Of a DNA stretch of 24,666 nt, positions 22,032 through 24,666 are shown piece by piece. The notes beneath the pieces were generated by a model. It had not been told where the DNA came from. It was given only the letters and a program-made list of their open reading frames with translations, and searched no databases. The DNA is taken from IMG/VR virus record IMGVR_UViG_3300032401_000081, positions 1 through 24,666 of that record; one strand, 5' to 3'. Origin of the DNA: a virus. The first letter of the stretch is position 1. Every line of letters starts with the position of its first letter. The translations under genes were made by a program, and so were the position numbers.

Positions 22032-22151
22032 ATGCGACAGGATAAGAAAACCCACACCTGCCCGGTATGCGGAAAACCTACAAGCAAGTACCAGCTCAAG
22101 AAGTACCGTCGTTGCCATGAGTGCAGCCAGAAAGGAGGTGAGACACAATGA
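22032..22151 (+). CDS. 39-residue zinc-ribbon protein
   Basis: ATG 22032 has AAAAGGAGAACG upstream. The upstream in-phase choice at 22006 belongs to another frame that lacks motifs. The product reads MRQDKKTHTCPVCGKPTSKY with C10-x2-C13, and 'YRRCHECSQKGGE' with C28-x2-C31, a single zinc ribbon with a basic linker. Its TGA overlaps the next ATG as ATGA, showing coupling. A DNA- or RNA-binding or adaptor role is likely for the fold; the target is unknown. Confidence 0.72.
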   Translation: MRQDKKTHTCPVCGKPTSKYQLKKYRRCHECSQKGGETQ

Positions 22152-22303
22152 AAGTTATATTGGTTATCTTCACTGTCTTATTCTTTGCTGCTTTGCTCTA
22201 CGTGATAGCTTCCGCTATTAGTGCGCTGCGACAACGTGTCAAAGAGTGGCGGCAGATAAATAAAGACGTGAAGAGAGGGGAAGAGCCGTGGCGGAAGAGC
22301 TAA
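22148..22303 (+). CDS. 51-residue single-pass membrane protein
   Basis: Coupled to the zinc-ribbon gene (ATGA) and preceded by AAAGGAGGTGAG. Residues 3-25 form one hydrophobic segment (VILVIFTVLFFAALLYVIAS) followed by a basic, helical end ('ALRQRVKEWRQINKDVKRGE'). The charge pattern predicts a short N terminus outside and the basic tail in the cytoplasm. It is too short for a full holin; a membrane-anchoring early protein or superinfection-type function is possible, but not shown. Confidence 0.68.
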   Translation: MKVILVIFTVLFFAALLYVIASAISALRQRVKEWRQINKDVKRGEEPWRKS

Positions 22304-22521
22304 CGCCCAGGATTGGCCATGACTGCGGAGAGCAGGCAGACCAGGACGGCCAGCGCCACTACTACGAGACGCAGCCGAGTAAGACCGTTCAGGCCGTAGC
22401 TCAAAACATCGAGCAGCACCGGGGCATATTACAGCGCATCGGAGCGGAGACATACCACCGTTTCATTTTTAACCTGGTTTGCAATCCTTTCCGGCGCGAT
22501 GATTGGAGCAGGAGACTATAA
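22288..22521 (+). CDS. 77-residue unknown early protein with GTG start
   Basis: Begins at GTG 22288 with GAGAGGGGAAG upstream and overlaps the membrane-protein gene by 16 bases in another frame. The product, 'MAEELTPRIGHDCGEQADQD', continues through 'TVQAVAQNIEQHRGILQRIG' (helical) and ends 'YHRFIFNLVCNPFRRDDWSR'. It has two isolated cysteines, no zinc-type pair, and no recognised domain. The antisense frame over the same bases has no supporting signal. It is accepted because of operon packing and the ribosome binding site. Confidence 0.55.
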   Translation: MAEELTPRIGHDCGEQADQDGQRHYYETQPSKTVQAVAQNIEQHRGILQRIGAETYHRFIFNLVCNPFRRDDWSRRL

Positions 22522-22540
22522 AACGAAAGGAGATAAGAAG

Positions 22541-22762
22541 ATGAAAACTTATGAGGAAGTCGCAACTGTCTACCAAATGGACGACATAATGAAATCAAGA
22601 TTTATAACGTACATGAAAACAAGATGGACTGACACCGAAGAGCAAAAGTGTTCTGATGGTTATGCTCAAGAATGGGCTAATAGATTTATTCAAGGTTTGG
22701 AGTTTGCATGCTCTGATAGCACAGGACAGGCTATTTTAAAGGCAATGAGCAAGGGAGAATGA
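22541..22762 (+). CDS. 73-residue unknown early protein
   Basis: The start at ATG 22541 is preferred to the in-frame ATG at 22499 because GAAAGGAG lies just upstream; the same 'AAACGAAAGGAGA' leader precedes the first gene of the operon. The product reads MKTYEEVATVYQMDDIMKSR, 'TRWTDTEEQKCSDGYAQEWA' and 'SDSTGQAILKAMSKGE', largely helical, acidic and soluble. No family recognised. Its TGA overlaps an ATG (22759) of the next frame. Confidence 0.65.
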   Translation: MKTYEEVATVYQMDDIMKSRFITYMKTRWTDTEEQKCSDGYAQEWANRFIQGLEFACSDSTGQAILKAMSKGE

Positions 22763-22764
22763 AA

Positions 22765-22971
22765 ATGGAAAAGCACATACTCACCAAGGAGCAGCGAGAA
22801 GCAGGCCTGGACACCCACGAGGACGACCACAACCTTTACATTACCGATACCGCAACTGGCGAGACGGTGGCCGTCCTGGGGAACCATGCCACCATCAAAG
22901 AGATACACATAGCAGCTAATTATTACCTTATCGAGAAAGCGAGGGGGCACAATGGAAATAGTCAAGCGTAA
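22765..22971 (+). CDS. 68-residue unknown early protein
   Basis: Two in-frame ATGs are possible, at 22759 (overlapping the previous stop as ATGA) and 22765. I prefer the second because GGGAG lies at an ideal seven bases upstream. The product reads MEKHILTKEQREAGLDTHED, 'YITDTATGETVAVLGNHATI' and 'HIAANYYLIEKARG'. The middle looks like a small beta-sheet and the end a helix. It overlaps the AbrB-like gene by 20 bases. No family recognised. Confidence 0.65.
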   Translation: MEKHILTKEQREAGLDTHEDDHNLYITDTATGETVAVLGNHATIKEIHIAANYYLIEKARGHNGNSQA

Positions 22972-23122
22972 CGTCGCAAAAGTAGGAGAGCGTCTAATGG
23001 TGGCGCTGGACAAAAACTGGTGCAGAGAGCACGACATCAAAAAAGGTGACGAGCTCGAAGTGATAATAGTTCCTAATGGTTTCTGTGTTCTCGCACCGGA
23101 GAAGGAGAAGAACTTAATATGA
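22952..23122 (+). CDS. AbrB/SpoVT-like DNA-binding protein
   Basis: 56 residues from ATG 22952 (GAGGGGG upstream) to TGA 23120-23122. The layout 'IVKRNVAKVGERLMVALDKN', then 'IKKGDELEVIIVPNGFCVLA' matches the swapped-hairpin AbrB fold: a first strand with a G-R-L-like turn, a Trp-containing short helix, and the typical 'KKGDELEV' then 'G-F-V-L-P' strands. Such small dimers bind DNA and act as transition-state regulators or antitoxins. Its stop overlaps the start of the RHH-like gene as ATGA. No toxin gene is visible next to it. A regulator acting on the divergent region is plausible but inferred. Confidence 0.7.
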   Translation: MEIVKRNVAKVGERLMVALDKNWCREHDIKKGDELEVIIVPNGFCVLAPEKEKNLI

Positions 23123-23379
23123 AACAACTTAACATCGAAATAGATGACGACCTTTATAAAAAGGTCAAGTATGCCTGCGTCGAGGACGGGACGAACCTTA
23201 AAAAGTGGGTGAGCGCAGCCCTGGAGCTGGCGCTGGACTTCGACCAGGTAGCCATGACACGGTGTGGAGAGCTTGGGTGGATACCAGGGGCACCACCCGG
23301 AGTAGGGGGAGTCCAAGAACCCGTTGAGGTAATTGACGAACCGCCACCATCAAAGCTCAAACGAGTCAATAAATCGTAG
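23119..23379 (+). CDS. Ribbon-helix-helix-like DNA-binding protein
   Basis: 86 residues. The N-terminal 45 fit a ribbon-helix-helix fold: a strand 'KQLNIEIDDDLYKKVKYACV', then a turn with G-T-N and a second helix, 'LKKWVSAALELALD'. Residues 46-86 are a Pro/Gly-rich tail ('WIPGAPPGVGGVQEPVEVID'). RHH proteins dimerise and repress promoters or act as antitoxins. The gene is coupled to the AbrB-like gene and is the last of the rightward operon. Its last 30 bases overlap the convergent gene ending at 23350. A terminator follows at 23402-23449. Confidence 0.72.
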   Translation: MKQLNIEIDDDLYKKVKYACVEDGTNLKKWVSAALELALDFDQVAMTRCGELGWIPGAPPGVGGVQEPVEVIDEPPPSKLKRVNKS

Positions 23380-23772
23380 CAGCTCCGCAGCTTGGCCGTG
23401 TAAAATAGGTGGTTCGGAAAAATAACTAGAGTCCGAGTCACCTATTTTTCTTGGCGAATAATCCGAGTGGTCAGATATGATATTGTAAATATCGAGACAG
23501 ACTTTCAAATCCTGGCACGGAGTCCCACAGTCTATACCCTGCGTCTCGGCGCAATCGGCACAAATATCAAACAACGGCAGAAAAGCCAAATAATCAGCAG
23601 CCGGCAGCCAGCTTTTTTGATTGAAGAAGAGCCAGCCACGTAAACGTTTGTCAAGCTTCTGGCCGGTATGTAGACGGTAGAGATTTAAGAGACGACGGCA
23701 GAAAACGTACTGCCTATCGGTTAGTTTCCAATTACCCTTGAGTTTACCCATGAGCGCTACCGCTATAACCAT
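23350..23772 (-). CDS. Cys-containing unknown protein overlapping the early terminator
   Basis: 140 residues. The first half is basic and helical ('TDRQYVFCRRLLNLYRLHTG', 'KRLRGWLFFNQKSWL'). A cysteine-containing middle follows, 'FDICADCAETQGIDCGTPCQ' (about 68-87), which could bind metal. The C terminus, 'SDSSYFSEPPILHGQAAELL', is encoded across the hairpin at 23402-23449, and the last 30 bases overlap the end of the RHH-like gene. The ribosome site (AAAGGG) is about 10 bases from the ATG. No family recognised. The overlap with a terminator is unusual and lowers confidence a little in the exact 3' end. Confidence 0.6.
   Translation of the reverse strand: MVIAVALMGKLKGNWKLTDRQYVFCRRLLNLYRLHTGQKLDKRLRGWLFFNQKSWLPAADYLAFLPLFDICADCAETQGIDCGTPCQDLKVCLDIYNIISDHSDYSPRKIGDSDSSYFSEPPILHGQAAELLRFIDSFEL
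23402..23449 (+). terminator. Strong hairpin terminator inside a convergent gene
   Basis: A 17-bp stem pairs 23402-23418 (AAAATAGGTGGTTCGGA) with 23432-23448 (TCCGAGTCACCTATTTT) around a 13-base loop, with two G-T pairs. The right arm ends in TTTTT (23445-23449), so it works as a terminator for the rightward operon that stops at 23379. The A-rich left arm makes it bidirectional in form. It lies within the coding sequence of the minus-strand gene 23350-23772. Confidence 0.82.
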
Positions 23773-23831
23773 GAGTAAAGAATCCCTTTCTTAAATATAC
23801 TTCAGCGTCAACCCTTTGTAAAATAGAGGCG

Positions 23832-24164
23832 TTAAAGTCCTAGCTCTAACTGGACTTCGCCTTCCCGTCTTTCTTTTTCCGCAAGTTGCTTCACTCGTTC
23901 GGTAAGTTCCACGGCTCGCTCGTCTACTAATATAATATCCTGCTCAATCTCTTCCCTGACGGCTAGTTGCTCTTCAATCCGAATGTCTATACCTACAAAG
24001 GCATCGGCATATTTGTCATAGGCTGCCCAGGCAGGATTCTCAGACTGTTTCCTTTCCAATCGCCTTAGCCGCTTTTTGGTCAATTTCAAAGACTCATCAA
24101 GTTCTCTTCTAACTTGGTTACAATCTTCAATGGTAAATTTCTTAAGTAATCTCTTGTCTAGCAT
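23832..24164 (-). CDS. Coiled-coil protein of unknown function
   Basis: 110 residues, almost all charged and helical: 'LKLTKKRLRRLERKQSENPA' (26-45), then 'IRIEEQLAVREEIEQDIILV' and 'VELTERVKQLAEKERREGEV'. Two long helices joined by a short 'WAAYDKYADAFVG' segment would form an antiparallel coiled coil. There are no cysteines beyond one and no catalytic motif. It lies between the PAPS-reductase-like gene and the Cys-containing gene on the minus strand, with a weak ribosome site. It could be a structural or accessory protein in nucleic-acid processing; not recognised. Confidence 0.6.
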   Translation of the reverse strand: MLDKRLLKKFTIEDCNQVRRELDESLKLTKKRLRRLERKQSENPAWAAYDKYADAFVGIDIRIEEQLAVREEIEQDIILVDERAVELTERVKQLAEKERREGEVQLELGL

Positions 24165-24204
24165 CGCTTCAACCCCACAACCCCTTGACTACAGCGTTTG
24201 ACTG

Positions 24205-24666
24205 CTATTTTCGGCTTGTCCACCATTGATATAATTCCTCGCCTGTTTCAAAGCAATGTTTCAATGGTTTACCCTTCCTAGTCATATTTCCATTGGCTTT
24301 ATGTCTCATTACAATACGTTCACAAGCCCGCTTCCAGTTAGCTACTATCTTTGGAAAGTAAAGTTCCTCTCGTTCTATTTGCCGAGAAAAGGGGCATAAC
24401 ACACAACCAAGTCGTTTGAATCCTTCATCGTAAAGCGAACAATAGGGCAGGTTGTTTTCTCGGATATATTGCCAGATGTCAAAGTTGTCGAAATTGATGA
24501 TGGGGCGTAAAAAGGTTTTAGTCGATTGGCGATATGGACTCTTGGCACGCTGTTCAGGAGTTTCCACATAACATTGTTTCCTTCGTTTGCCACCTTCTGC
24601 TCTGCGATTCCCCATTATTATTGTTCGCCCATTCCCGCCTGCCTCCTTGATAATTTCACAACACCA
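24205..24666 (-). CDS. PAPS-reductase-like protein, 5' end outside the window
   Basis: The frame stays open from the right edge (first visible codons W-C-C-E-I-I-K) through 'GRTIIMGNRRAEGGKRRKQC' to TAG 24207-24205; the ATG at 24615 is an internal codon. 'WCCEIIKEAG...GNRRAEG..R' is the typical central motif of phosphoadenylyl-sulfate reductase/DndC-like family proteins (family 'GvR..ES..R'). Later 'NFDNFDIWQYIRENNLPYCS', 'KRLGCVLCPFS' fits their C-terminal part, the cysteines perhaps holding a cluster or zinc. Members act in sulfate assimilation, in DNA phosphorothioation or in nucleotide and tRNA chemistry; phages carry several of unknown substrate. The N-terminal nucleotide loop lies outside the window, so the reaction is not assigned. 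Confidence 0.82.
   Translation of the reverse strand, partial: WCCEIIKEAGGNGRTIIMGNRRAEGGKRRKQCYVETPEQRAKSPYRQSTKTFLRPIINFDNFDIWQYIRENNLPYCSLYDEGFKRLGCVLCPFSRQIEREELYFPKIVANWKRACERIVMRHKANGNMTRKGKPLKHCFETGEELYQWWTSRK

Noticed and set aside
22690-23316. 208-residue minus-strand frame opposite the early operon
   Set aside because: It would overlap four small plus-strand genes that show good ribosome sites, coupling and domain patterns; its own translation looks like a random antisense product.
1-24666. CRISPR array, tRNA, rRNA, insertion sequence or attachment site
   Set aside because: No regular spaced repeats, no cloverleaf-like sequence and no transposase or integrase motif were seen by eye in either strand.

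Overview
This window looks like about 25 kb of a tailed double-stranded DNA bacteriophage or prophage, sequenced from an uncultured or poorly known bacterial host. The recognisable genes are viral: terminase small and large subunits, portal, scaffold, major capsid protein, large internal-virion-type proteins, a head-tail connector-like protein, a collagen-like fibre and host-binding domains. No cellular housekeeping gene, rRNA, tRNA, integrase or lysis gene was recognised. Shine-Dalgarno sequences of the AGGAGG type and a consensus sigma-70-like promoter point to a bacterial host; the host phylum cannot be read from the sequence. No tape measure, sheath or tail-tube gene was recognised, and two very large proteins lie beside the portal, so a short-tailed (podovirus-like) virion is my favoured inference. 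The missing tail genes could also lie beyond the left edge.

Layout. A divergent control region at about 21510-21817 splits the window. To its left, almost everything is on the minus strand and reads leftwards as the morphogenesis module: TerS (20685-21509); a cluster of small genes including a RyR-domain protein and two zinc ribbons (18965-20570); TerL (17426-18868); a portal gene divided by one in-frame ochre codon (15589-17448); three proteins that look like ejection or internal virion components (9499-15583); scaffold; major capsid protein; a protein carrying a classical C2H2 zinc finger; a likely decoration or structural protein; a small zinc protein; a terminator; a collagen-like fibre; small proteins; a connector-like protein with a carbohydrate-binding-like insertion; a beta-rich tail protein; a Vsr-like nuclease; and two host-interaction-type proteins at the left edge. 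One plus-strand HNH nuclease gene (890-1429) interrupts this operon.

To the right, a strong promoter (21736-21765) drives a rightward operon of eight very small genes (21818-23379), most of them overlapping or translationally coupled. It includes a zinc ribbon, a one-pass membrane protein, an AbrB-like and a ribbon-helix-helix-like DNA-binding protein, and it ends in a strong hairpin terminator. Beyond it, three minus-strand genes converge on the operon: a Cys-rich unknown, a coiled-coil protein and a PAPS-reductase-like protein cut by the right window edge.

The features most worth a second look are: the portal split by a single TAA with no good restart signal; the eukaryotic-style C2H2 finger next to the capsid gene; the back-to-back selfish-type nucleases in the tail module; a terminator hairpin lying inside the 3' coding part of a convergent gene; and two gene gaps that close up if one base is restored. 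The last point, with the portal stop, makes sequence error or gene decay a serious alternative to new biology. I found no clear evidence of a wholly new multi-gene system.
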